Of a stretch of DNA of 64,000 nt, positions 1 to 9,700 are shown piece by piece. The DNA comes from Mycobacterium sp. GTDB taxonomy: Bacteria > Actinomycetota > Actinomycetes > Mycobacteriales > Mycobacteriaceae. Both the position numbers and the translations under genes were made by a program. Numbering within the stretch: position 1 is the stretch's first letter; each line of letters begins with the position of its first letter. The notes beneath the pieces are model-generated. The model was given only the letters and a program-made list of their open reading frames with translations, was not told where the DNA came from and searched no databases. The stretch lies in assembly GCA_018882965.1 (NCBI GenBank), contig VEQY01000012.1, positions 1 through 64,000 on the forward strand. Reading direction: 5' to 3'.

Positions 1-46
1 GCACCGTCCCGGATACCGAAGCGCAACCGGAGATTCCCGCGCGGCG

Positions 47-1183
47 CTAGGCGGCGTGCGAAACCGCGGTCAGGTGCGCCCGGGATGCGCCCCGGACACG
101 GACCGCGATCTGGGATCCGGACCGGACCACGCCCAGCGGCCCCGGCGCGGCGAATCGCATCGCACCGGTGGACTGCAGGGCGAATCCGAAGCGCGCCTGC
201 CGGCGTCCCAAACCCACTCCGGAGGCGAAGAAGAACAGCAGGCCCACAAGACCGGGCAGCGCCGCGAGCGCAAGTTCGGTCACCGAGACGTTGCGCAACG
301 CCTCGCGCACACCCAGGCTGATCTGGGTGGCCAGGTAAGCCAGCCAGCCGCCGCCGGACGTCTTGGCGGGCCCGTCGGCCGGAGCGGCGGCGTAGCTGAG
401 GCTTGACAGCAACTGGGGTGTCAGCGCATCGGGCGCGGTGGCGGGAGGGGGCGACTCCATCCCCAGTGTCAGCGGCACAGAGAGGGTCCCGGCCGTCAGA
501 AGAGCCGTCGGCACCTCGACCGCGACCGGGATCACCGGCGACTTGTTGGTGGCGGTGGTGCCGGCTTCGGCCGCGTCGACCAGCGACTGCCAGATCGCGC
601 CGAGCAGATCGGCGGCGGTGAAGTCCTGTGCCTGACCACTGCCGCCCGCAGCGGATGCCGTGGTGACGCCGACAGCGGTGGAGGGTGTGGCGGCCGGTGC
701 CGCCGGGGCGACCGTGGCCGTCTCGGTGGACAGCGCGATCACCGCCGGTGGGTTATCCGCGGCGGCCGGGCCGGAGACATCCACTGCGGGGCCGATCCCG
801 TCAATCCGGGCCGCCAGGGCCGGACCCAGGGAGTCGGAGATGCGCGCGGCCACCCGATCGGATATCGCATCGCCGCCGACCGAAGATGCTCCGCTGCCGA
901 CGGCCGCGGTGTCGGCGTCGGCGACACCCGAATCGGACGGTGCGGGATCGGAGTCATCGGCGAGACCGGCGCTCTCGGCGGCCGGGGTCGCTGCCGAATC
1001 CGTGGCCGGAGAGTCAGTGGCCGGAGAGTCAGTGCCCGGGCTCTTCGCTTGGGTGCCCGTGGCACTCGGCGCACCGACGGTGTCGGTGGTGGTGTCAGCG
1101 GAGGCGACGGCCATTCCGCTGCAGACCAGCAAGCCAACCCCGAGGCAGGCCGAGGCTCCTACTCGTACTAAATTCTGGACCAT
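47..1183 (-). CDS. Ala-rich exported/cell-surface protein with signal peptide and C-terminal hydrophobic segment
   Basis: 378-aa ORF; N-terminus MVQNLVRVGASACLGVGLLVCSGMAVASAD looks like a signal peptide; low-complexity TDSPA repeats; C-terminal ALPGLVGLLFFFASGVGLG segment. Confidence 0.65.
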   Translation of the reverse strand: MVQNLVRVGASACLGVGLLVCSGMAVASADTTTDTVGAPSATGTQAKSPGTDSPATDSPATDSAATPAAESAGLADDSDPAPSDSGVADADTAAVGSGASSVGGDAISDRVAARISDSLGPALAARIDGIGPAVDVSGPAAADNPPAVIALSTETATVAPAAPAATPSTAVGVTTASAAGGSGQAQDFTAADLLGAIWQSLVDAAEAGTTATNKSPVIPVAVEVPTALLTAGTLSVPLTLGMESPPPATAPDALTPQLLSSLSYAAAPADGPAKTSGGGWLAYLATQISLGVREALRNVSVTELALAALPGLVGLLFFFASGVGLGRRQARFGFALQSTGAMRFAAPGPLGVVRSGSQIAVRVRGASRAHLTAVSHAA

Positions 1184-1386
1184 CCGCTGCAGCTCCCGCT
1201 GTCTGAGGACCCGATGCCTCTCAGGTTAACACGAGGCGCCTCTCAGGATATGTTAAGCCAGAGGTTTTCGGAAGCCCGCCGGCCCCGATCGCACGGGTCC
1301 GTCGGTCGCGCCGAGAGGTCTGGACTTTGCCCGCCGGATGTAGGTATCGGCATCTGCTGTGATTGGAAGGGACGGGGCCGCAGCTG

Positions 1387-1759
1387 ATGACTTCCCTGAA
1401 CCGCTCGCTGCTGGGGGCCGGCGCGCTCCTCGTGGGCGTCGGCGCCGGGCTGATCACCGGCGCCGGGACGGCGGGCGCCGCCCCGACCGACGGGTCCGAC
1501 CCCGGACCGGCTGCACGGACCGGGCCACTACCCGTACGCGCGCCCGAGGCGGTGTGATCGCAGACCAGCACCCAATCACCGGCTGCCGCTCCTGGTCCGC
1601 TGCAGGCGGCGGTGTGGGCTGCCCGCCGCCGGCTCGATCAATCCCTATCTGCGGATGTATGTGCCCGAGGAGTCGGTGCTCGACGGGACCTGGACGGTGC
1701 CGGGACTGCGGTGGCAGTGGTCGATCCCCGCCGTTGCAGGGTTTCGGGTCGGCAGGTAG
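1387..1759 (+). pseudogene. Possible frameshifted remnant of a small exported protein
   Basis: ATG at 1387 opens a signal-peptide-like reading (MTSLNRSLLGAGALLVGVGAGLITGAGTAGAAPTDG) that stops at 1557; a different frame at about 1619-1759 reads GLPAAGSINPYLRMYVPEESVLDGTWTVPGLRWQWSIPAVAGFRVGR-stop, which looks protein-like. Confidence 0.4.
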
Positions 1760-1780
1760 TTCGCCGCCGGCCGGGTACGG

Positions 1781-2416
1781 CTAGGAGCCGCCGCCGACTT
1801 CCGCCGGCAGCGGTGGCGGCAGGGCCGCGGACGACTGCGACGGCGCGGCAGAGGTCTTAGGCGCCGCTGCCGAGGCCGAGGTGCTGGGTCCAGCCGACGC
1901 TGGCGCCGACGCTGAGGTTGTCGGCGTGGACGGCGACGATGTACTCGGCTTCGCGGTCCCCGACGTCGATGGTGTCGAGGTTGCCGGAGCCTGTGGGCCG
2001 TTGAAATCCGTCCACGATTCGCTGCGCAGCGTCTCCTTGCCGAGGCTGACGGTCAGCGCCGTCGAGCTGACCGTGTAGGTCACGCCATCGTTCGCCGCGG
2101 TGTAGGTGCCGTCGGAAGCCTTTTTCGCCGCGATGATCAGCTTGGCTCCGTCGCGCACCCGCACACCGCGGTACTGGTAGGCGCCGGCGGCGGTCTGGCA
2201 GATCGCCACCCGCGAGGTGTCTGTGGTGCCGAAGATCACGGCGGTATCCGGCTTGGAGCAGCGTGCGGTGGAGTCGATGTAGCCCTGGCCGTCGGACGGC
2301 GGCACCGCCGTCGGTGCGGCGACCGCGAACGGGATCGCGACCAGCGCGGACACCGCGGCGACCGTCGCGGCGAGACCGATCCGATGCGTTCTGGAGTGCG
2401 AGAGTTCGGTGTTCAT
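1781..2416 (-). CDS. Exported protein with Ser/Thr/Pro/Ala-rich C-terminal tail
   Basis: ATG at 2416; signal peptide HRIGLAATVAAVSALVAIPFAVAAP; low-complexity C-terminus. Confidence 0.65.
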   Translation of the reverse strand: MNTELSHSRTHRIGLAATVAAVSALVAIPFAVAAPTAVPPSDGQGYIDSTARCSKPDTAVIFGTTDTSRVAICQTAAGAYQYRGVRVRDGAKLIIAAKKASDGTYTAANDGVTYTVSSTALTVSLGKETLRSESWTDFNGPQAPATSTPSTSGTAKPSTSSPSTPTTSASAPASAGPSTSASAAAPKTSAAPSQSSAALPPPLPAEVGGGS

Positions 2417-2492
2417 CGCCCTCCACCAGAGCACAGTCAATCGCAACCCGGCCACCTGAGACGCCTGACGATGCCGAGCCACAATGCAATCG

Positions 2493-3647
2493 TTAGGCCG
2501 CCGAGATCGGGTGGCGTCCGTCGACCCACTCGCCCCGGCACAGCACCGCGGTGACCGCGAGGTCTGTGTCGAGGATGACCAGATCCGCGGCCGCTCCGGG
2601 GATCAGCGCGGGGCACGGCAGTCCCAGCGCACGTGCGGGATTGACCGAAGACTGCTGAACCGCCAGAGCAAGCGCGTCGCGCTCCGGCCGGCCACAATGG
2701 GCGATGACGTAGCGGAAGAGCCGGTCCATCGTCGCGGTGCTCCCCGCAATCGTCGTCGTTCCCGATAGGTGCGCCACCCCATCGTTGACCTCGACGGCAA
2801 GCGGTCCGATTCGGTAAGCACCGTCGGTCATTCCCGCCGCCGCCATCGCGTCGGTGACCAAAGACACCCGCTCTGTGCCGACGCTGCGGATGACGTGGCG
2901 CAGCAGGGCCGCGTCCAGGTGAACGCCGTCGGCGATCAGTTCCACCGTTACCACCGGATCTTCCAGAAGCGCGATCACCGGACCCGGTTCGCGATGATGA
3001 ATCGGCCGCATCGCGTTGAACAGATGCGTCGCCACCGTTGCGCCTGCGGCGATCGCCGCGCGGGTCTGCTCGTAGCTCGCGTCGGTGTGACCCACGGCGG
3101 CAACCGCTCCCGAAGCGACGATCCGGCGGATCGCCTCGAGTGCCCCGGGCCGCTCAGGGGCCAGTGTGATCATTCGTATCGTTCCCTCGGCGGCGGCGAG
3201 CAACCGGTCGACCTCGGCTGGATCCGGGTCGCGCAGGAGATCCGGATCGTGCGCGCCACAGCGCTGCACCGCCAGCCACGGCCCCTCCAGATGGATTCCG
3301 GCGATCAACCCCGAGCGCACGGCCTCGACAAGGTCGGCTACCTGCCGCAGTAGGTCATCGGGGGCCTCGGATACCAGCGACGCGATCATCGATGTGGTTC
3401 CGTGACGACGGTGCAGGGCGACCACCGAGGCCGCGCCGGGTAGGCCGCCGGAGAAGCTTTGACCGCCACCGCCGTGCACATGGGTGTCAACGAAGCCCGG
3501 TACCACCGTCGCCGCACCCAGGTCGCAGTCGACCGGCCGCCCGGGAGCGCCGGGGCCGACGGCGGTCACCGTCGCTCCGGCGAACTCAATCCATCCCGGC
3601 CGCAACACATCTCGGCCCGTCGCGACGGTACCGGCGGTCAGGAGCAC
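2493..3647 (-). CDS. nagA: N-acetylglucosamine-6-phosphate deacetylase
   Basis: Amidohydrolase motifs VVPGFVDTHVHGGGG, HLEGPW, HLFNAM, LVTDAM; next to nagB; GTG start next to the nagB stop is inferred. Confidence 0.9.
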   Translation of the reverse strand: MLLTAGTVATGRDVLRPGWIEFAGATVTAVGPGAPGRPVDCDLGAATVVPGFVDTHVHGGGGQSFSGGLPGAASVVALHRRHGTTSMIASLVSEAPDDLLRQVADLVEAVRSGLIAGIHLEGPWLAVQRCGAHDPDLLRDPDPAEVDRLLAAAEGTIRMITLAPERPGALEAIRRIVASGAVAAVGHTDASYEQTRAAIAAGATVATHLFNAMRPIHHREPGPVIALLEDPVVTVELIADGVHLDAALLRHVIRSVGTERVSLVTDAMAAAGMTDGAYRIGPLAVEVNDGVAHLSGTTTIAGSTATMDRLFRYVIAHCGRPERDALALAVQQSSVNPARALGLPCPALIPGAAADLVILDTDLAVTAVLCRGEWVDGRHPISAA

Positions 3648-3648
3648 C

Positions 3649-4431
3649 TCAAATACCCTGCCACTCGGGTTTCGACCGGTAGGTCTCCCGGTAGTAGTCG
3701 GCCAACTGCAGCCGGCGGGCGGCGGCCTCATCGAGAAGCACGGTGGCGTGAGGGTGATGCTGCAGCACGCTGGCCGGCCACAGCGCTGTCACCGGACCCT
3801 CCACCAGATGGTGCACTGCCTCGGCCTTGTTGCGGCCGGTCGCCACCAGCACGACATGCCGTGCCGCCATGATCGTTCCCAGACCCTGAGTCAGGCAGTG
3901 GGTCGGGACCGCGTCGATGTCGTCGCCGAAGAAGCGGGCGTTGTCCCTTCGCGTCTGGTGGGTGAGCGTCTTGATCCGGGTACGCGAGGCCAGCGACGAC
4001 CCGGGTTCGTTGAAGCCGATGTGCCCGTCGGTTCCGATTCCGAGGATCTGCAGATCGATCCCGCAGTCCGCGATCGCCTGCTCGTAGGACGCGCACGCGG
4101 CGGGGATATCTTCGGCCAGGCCGTCCGGACCCTGCACTGCCCCGGGGGCGAAGTCGACCCTCGAGACGAAGACGGTGTCGATGACGTTGCGGTAGCTCTC
4201 GGGATGGTCCGCGGGAAGGCCGACATACTCGTCGAGGGTGAATCCCCGAGCCTGCTTGAAGGAGATCTTCCCCGCCGCGCATCGCGCTGCCAGCTCGTCG
4301 TAGATGCGCAGTGGCGATGACCCCGTTGCCAGGCCGAGCACCGCGGTCGGTTTGCGCCTGAGCAGGGACTCGATCGCATCGGCAGCGACGGCGGCAATCT
4401 CATCCGTGTCGTGCAGGATGATCACTTCCAT
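3649..4431 (-). CDS. nagB: Glucosamine-6-phosphate deaminase
   Basis: MEVIILHDTDEIAAVAADAI, LGLATGSSPLRIYDEL, FTLDEYVGL, GIGTDGHIGFNEPGSS motifs. Confidence 0.95.
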   Translation of the reverse strand: MEVIILHDTDEIAAVAADAIESLLRRKPTAVLGLATGSSPLRIYDELAARCAAGKISFKQARGFTLDEYVGLPADHPESYRNVIDTVFVSRVDFAPGAVQGPDGLAEDIPAACASYEQAIADCGIDLQILGIGTDGHIGFNEPGSSLASRTRIKTLTHQTRRDNARFFGDDIDAVPTHCLTQGLGTIMAARHVVLVATGRNKAEAVHHLVEGPVTALWPASVLQHHPHATVLLDEAAARRLQLADYYRETYRSKPEWQGI

Positions 4432-4439
4432 GGCCGCGG

Positions 4440-4910
4440 CTACTTCGATGCGGTGAAGAGAACAGTGGCCGTGTCGATTCCAGATCCCGTGCCGACAGCA
4501 TCCGAGACCGCGATGTTCGACGCTTCGCGCTCATCCATGACGACGACGGGCACGACGGGACTGAACCCGGCGGCGATGATCGCGGGCACGTCATAGGTGA
4601 TCACCCGCTGGCCGGCTGTCACGGTGTCGCCCTGGGCGACATGCGCGGTGAAGCCTGCACCCTTCAGTTGCACGGTGTCCAGACCAAGATGGACGAGAAC
4701 CCCGACGTTGTCAGCGGTCATGATCACGTACGCGTGCGGCAGTAGTTTGAGGATCTTCCCGGCCACGGGTGCGACAGCTTCGACCACCTGTGGCGGAGGA
4801 TCGACCGCTGCACCGTAGCCGACCATCCCCTGGGAGAAGACCGGATCGGGAACGTCGGCCAGCGCGACAGCTTTGCCTTCGACGGGTGCGAGGACCGGTG
4901 TCAAACCCAC
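4440..4910 (-). CDS. PTS glucose/GlcNAc-type EIIA component
   Basis: APVEGKAVALADVPDPVFSQGMVG...HAYVIMTADNVGVLVHLGLDTVQLKG (EIIA active-site His region); start codon uncertain. Confidence 0.88.
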   Translation of the reverse strand: MGLTPVLAPVEGKAVALADVPDPVFSQGMVGYGAAVDPPPQVVEAVAPVAGKILKLLPHAYVIMTADNVGVLVHLGLDTVQLKGAGFTAHVAQGDTVTAGQRVITYDVPAIIAAGFSPVVPVVVMDEREASNIAVSDAVGTGSGIDTATVLFTASK

Positions 4911-5051
4911 AGCGACTCCTTTGTCGGCGTACAGGAAAAGGATAGAGAGCGATCGGTCCGCGGGAGGGCAAAACAGGCTCTCACATCGGCTGATCCGGTC
5001 TAAGCTTCGGCTGAACTGCCTAAAGGGAGGTCCGGAGACCGTGAGCAAATC

Positions 5052-6596
5052 ATGAGCGATGCGATCAAAGCCGCAGGCGCGCAACCAAAGTCAGGGCGGC
5101 GTATACCGGGCTTCGCCCAACTCCAGAGGCTGGGCAAGAGCCTCATGCTGCCGATCGCCGTCCTGCCGGCTGCGGGCATCCTGCTGAGGCTCGGCCAGGA
5201 CGATCTGCTCGGTCGGATCAAGGCCCCGGTCATCGGTCCGTTCTTCCAGGCGATGAGCGCAGCCGGGGGAGCACTGTTCACCAACCTGCCCCTTCTGTTC
5301 GCGGTCGGCGTCGCCATCGGATTCGCCCGCAAGGCCGACGGATCGACCGCTCTGGCGGCCGTCGTCGGCTACCTGGTCATGCAAGCGGTCTTCAAGACCA
5401 TGTCGCCATTCGTCCTCTCCGGCGAACTCGACTCAGCCGGCGAGCAAGCCCAGATCAACTACAGCGTGTTCGGCGGGATCGTGGTCGGTCTGGTGACGGC
5501 GGCACTGTTCGACCGCTATCACACCATCACCCTCCCGCCCTACCTGGGATTCTTCGGCGGGCGGCGCTTCGTACCCATCGTCGTCTCGCTGGCGATCCTG
5601 GTGATCGCCTTCGCCATGAGCTACTTCTATCCGATCTTCGATGCCGGACTCACTGGGCTGGGCAAGTTCATCGGCGGCGCGGGGGCTTTCGGAGCGTTCG
5701 TCTACGGCTTCGCCAACCGGATGCTGATCCCGGTGGGCCTGCACCACATCCTCAACTCCTACGTGTGGTTCATCTACGGCAGTTACCCGACCGCTGACGG
5801 AACGGTCACCGGCGAGTTGAGTCGCTTCGCCGCCGGAGACCTGACCGCGGGCCGCCTTACCTCGGGGTTCTATCCGATCCTGATGTTCGGGCTTCCTGCC
5901 GCGGCGCTGGCGATGATTCACGTCGCCAACGCACGACAGCGCAAAGTCGCTTTCGGCATCCTCTCGGCGGCGGGCCTGACGGCGTTCCTCACCGGCGTCA
6001 CCGAACCGTTGGAATTCGCCTTCATGTTCGTGGCGTTCCCGCTCTACATCGTCCATGCCATCCTGACCGGGCTCTCGCTGGCGATCGCCTACCTGCTCGA
6101 TATCCACCTGGGTTTCTCGTTCTCCGCCGGTTTGATCGACCTGCTGCTCTACGGCACCGCCCCGGCAGCCAAGAACATCCCCCTGTTAGTCGTCATGGGA
6201 CTGGTGTTCTTCGTCGTGTACTACCTGATGTTCCGGTTTGCGATCGTGCGGTGGAACATGCGCACTCCCGGGCGCGAACCGGAGTCGGAGTTCGAGGCCG
6301 AGGAGCAGGCGAACCTCAGTGAGGGCGCCGAGTCGGCCACCGCGGTGGCAGCGGGAACCGCGCCGGACAGCACCGCAGAGAAGCTCATCGCCGCCTTCGG
6401 CGGGCGCCCGAACCTGGTCAGCGTCGACGCGTGCATCACCCGGCTGCGCATGGAGGTCGCCGACGTCGCCAAGGTCGACAAGGACCGGCTCAAGGCTCTC
6501 GGCGCGGCCGGCGTGATCGAAGTCGGCAACAGCGTGCAGGCGGTGTTCGGCACTCAGGCCGAGGCCCTGAAGAACGAGATCATCGACTCGCTCTGA
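5052..6596 (+). CDS. PTS EIIBC component, GlcNAc/glucose type (NagE-like)
   Basis: EIIC membrane domain (PIAVLPAAGILLRLGQ..., GLHHILNSYVWF, GVTEPLEFAFMF) plus C-terminal EIIB domain with DACITRLRM. Confidence 0.93.
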   Translation: MSDAIKAAGAQPKSGRRIPGFAQLQRLGKSLMLPIAVLPAAGILLRLGQDDLLGRIKAPVIGPFFQAMSAAGGALFTNLPLLFAVGVAIGFARKADGSTALAAVVGYLVMQAVFKTMSPFVLSGELDSAGEQAQINYSVFGGIVVGLVTAALFDRYHTITLPPYLGFFGGRRFVPIVVSLAILVIAFAMSYFYPIFDAGLTGLGKFIGGAGAFGAFVYGFANRMLIPVGLHHILNSYVWFIYGSYPTADGTVTGELSRFAAGDLTAGRLTSGFYPILMFGLPAAALAMIHVANARQRKVAFGILSAAGLTAFLTGVTEPLEFAFMFVAFPLYIVHAILTGLSLAIAYLLDIHLGFSFSAGLIDLLLYGTAPAAKNIPLLVVMGLVFFVVYYLMFRFAIVRWNMRTPGREPESEFEAEEQANLSEGAESATAVAAGTAPDSTAEKLIAAFGGRPNLVSVDACITRLRMEVADVAKVDKDRLKALGAAGVIEVGNSVQAVFGTQAEALKNEIIDSL

Positions 6597-6599
6597 TCG

Positions 6600-6746
6600 T
6601 TACCGTCCTTCGTCAGGCGGTGCGGATCCGTCGGCGGGACCAGGCGGGGGCTGCCGGTCCAACCAGTCCTTGAGGCGGAACAATTGACTGGCGACCAGGC
6701 CAACGCCGACCAGCACCAGACCGCCGATGATCAGCGCCGTGGTCAT
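6600..6746 (-). CDS. Small single-TM membrane protein (48 aa)
   Basis: MTTALIIGGLVLVGVGLVASQLFRLKDWLDRQPPPGP; in-frame ATG at 6746. Confidence 0.5.
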   Translation of the reverse strand: MTTALIIGGLVLVGVGLVASQLFRLKDWLDRQPPPGPADGSAPPDEGR

Positions 6747-6789
6747 GGGCAATCCCTTCCGATCGTTATCCTCTCCTATCCTCGTCGGA

Positions 6790-9700
6790 GTGTCCCAGGT
6801 CTCGGGTGACGACGTGCGCGCACTGCGTGCGCGGCTGGACGGTGTCGCTCTCACCGACGCGGTGCGGCTGGGCCGGCGACTGACGTCGCTGCGGGCGCCG
6901 GTACGGGCGGAGGCCCTGCAGGCGCTCGAGCGCGAGGTCGCGGCGGCCGAGGCGCATCTGGCTGCGCGCCGGGACGCCGTGCCCGTGATCGGCTACCCCG
7001 ATCTTCCGATCAGCCGACACCGCGCCGAGCTTGCCGCAGCCATCCGCGACCATCAGGTCGTGGTCGTCGCCGGCGAGACCGGATCGGGGAAGACGACCCA
7101 GCTGCCCAAGATCTGCCTCGAACTCGGGCGCGGTGTGCGCGGCGTCATCGGGCACACCCAGCCGCGGCGGCTTGCCGCGCGCACCGTGGCGCAGCGCATC
7201 GCCGACGAGCTGCACACCCCGCTGGGCGAAGCAGTGGGCTACAGCGTTCGCTTCAATGACCGGGTCGGTGAGCGAACCCTGATCAGGCTGATGACCGACG
7301 GAATCCTGCTTGCCGAGATCCGTCGTGACCGGCGGTTGCTGCGCTATGACACCCTGATCATCGACGAGGCCCACGAACGCAGCCTCAACATCGATTTCCT
7401 GCTGGGCTATCTGCGACACCTGCTGCCACGACGCCCCGACCTCAAGCTGATCATCACATCGGCCACCATCGAGCCCCGACGATTCGCCGACCACTTCGGC
7501 GGGGCACCGGTCGTCGAGGTGTCCGGGCGCGGGTACCCGGTCGAAATCCGTTACCGGCCGTTGGACCTCACCGCTGCCGCGGCGTCCGGAGACGACCCCG
7601 ACGACCCCGATCACGAGGTGGTCCGGGTCGAGCCGAAGGACCAGACCGAAGCGATCATCGCCGCCCTGCGCGAGTTGACCAAAGAGCCGCCCGGCGACGT
7701 TCTGGTGTTCCTGTCCGGTGAGCGCGAAATCCGCGACACCGCCGAGGCGGTCGCCGCCGCGATCACCGGCGTGCAGGTGCTTCCGCTCTATGCGCGGTTG
7801 GCCACCGCGGAGCAGCAGAAGGTTTTCCGACCGAACACCAGCCGGATTCACCGTCGCGTCGTTCTGGCCACCAACGTCGCCGAGACCTCGCTGACCGTGC
7901 CGGGCATCCGCTACGTCGTCGATCCCGGAACCGCGCGAATCTCGCGGTACAGCAGACGCACCAAGGTGCAACGGCTGCCGATCGAGCCGATCTCCCAGGC
8001 GTCGGCCGCGCAGCGGGCTGGGCGCTCGGGCCGCACCGCACCGGGAATCTGCATCCGGCTCTACTCCGAAGAGGACTTTGACACCAGACCCCGCTACACC
8101 GACCCGGAGATCCTGCGCACCAATCTGGCGGCGGTGCTGCTACAGATGGCGGCCCTGCGGCTGGGCGAGATCGACAGCTTCCCGTTCCTCGACGCACCCG
8201 ATCATCGCAGTGTCCGCGACGGCGTCCAGCTGCTCACCGAGCTCGGTGCCGTCGACGCGGATGGAACCATTACCGATCTCGGTCGGCGGCTGGCGCGTCT
8301 CCCCATCGACCCGCGCCTCGGCCGGATGCTGCTTGCCGCGGAGAACGAGGGCTGCGTCCGAGAGGTGCTGGTCCTTGTCGCCGCGCTGGCGATCCCCGAC
8401 CCCCGGGAGCGCCCTGCCGACCGTGAAGCCGCAGCCCTGCAGAAGCACGCCCGCTTCGCGGACGAACAGTCGGACTTCCTGTCCTTCCTCAACCTGTGGC
8501 GCTATCTACAGGGTCAGCGGAAGGCTCTGACGGGCAGCGCCTTCCGCCGCATGTGCCGGGAGGAATTCCTGCACTATCTGCGCATCCGGGAGTGGCAGGA
8601 TCTGGTCGGTCAACTGCGGGGAATCGCCCGCGACATCGGCGTACGCGAGTCGGACCACCAGGACGTTCCCGATCCGACCCGCGTGCACGCGGCTCTGGTA
8701 GCCGGATTGCTTTCGCACGTGGGGTTGCGCGAAGGCGACTCCCGGGAGTACACCGGGGCCCGGAACGCCCGATTCGTTCTCGCACCCGGATCGGTGTTGA
8801 CCAAGCGTCCGCCGCGCTGGGTGATGGTCGCCGACCTGGTGGAGACCAGCCGACTCTACGGGCGGGTGGCGGCACGTATCGACCCCGAAACAGTCGAACG
8901 GGCGGCCGGGCATCTGGTGCAGCGCACCTACAGCGAACCGCACTGGGACGCCCGCCGCGGTGAGGTACTGGCCTATGAGCGGGTGACGCTCTACGGGCTG
9001 CCCCTGGTGACACGCCGGCGAGTCGGCTACGCCCAGGTGGACCCGGCGACGGCCCGGGACCTTTTCATCCGGTCGGCTCTGGTCGAGGGCGACTGGCAGA
9101 GCCGGCACCGCTTTCTCGCCGCCAATGCCGAGTTGCGTGCGCAGCTTTCTCAACTCGAGGACCGAGCCCGCCGCCGCGACCTGCTGGTCGACGACGAGGC
9201 GATCTACGCCTTCTACGACTCTCGCATCCCGGCGGATGTCGTCTCGGCCCGCCACTTCGACGGGTGGTGGGGCAAGGCGCGTCGGGGTGACCCCGATCTG
9301 CTGACGATGACGAGAGACGACCTGCTGCGGGTCCACGACGCCGACACCGACCGCCCGGACTTTTGGCGGTCGGGTGATCTGACGATGCCGCTGAGCTACC
9401 GCTACGAGCCGGGCGCATCCGACGACGGTGTCACGGTGCACGTCCCGGTCAGCGCGCTGGCCCGCATCGGCGGAGCCGAGTTCGGTTGGCAGGTACCAGC
9501 CCTGCGCGAAGAACTCGTGACCGCATTGATCCGCTCGCTGCCGAAGGATCTGAGGCGCAACTTCGTTCCGGCACCCGACACCGCCCGAGCCGTGCTGGGC
9601 GCCATCGAGATCGGTGACGAGCCCCTGCTGGACGTCCTGCAGCGCGAGCTGCACCGGCGGACGGGGGTGCTGGTACCGGTCGATGCCTTCGACCTGGACA

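Noticed and set aside
4911-5051. DasR/NagR operator in the nag divergent intergenic region
   Set aside because: Only partial matches (GGTCTAAGC, GGTCCGGAGACC) to the dre palindrome; not annotated as a site.
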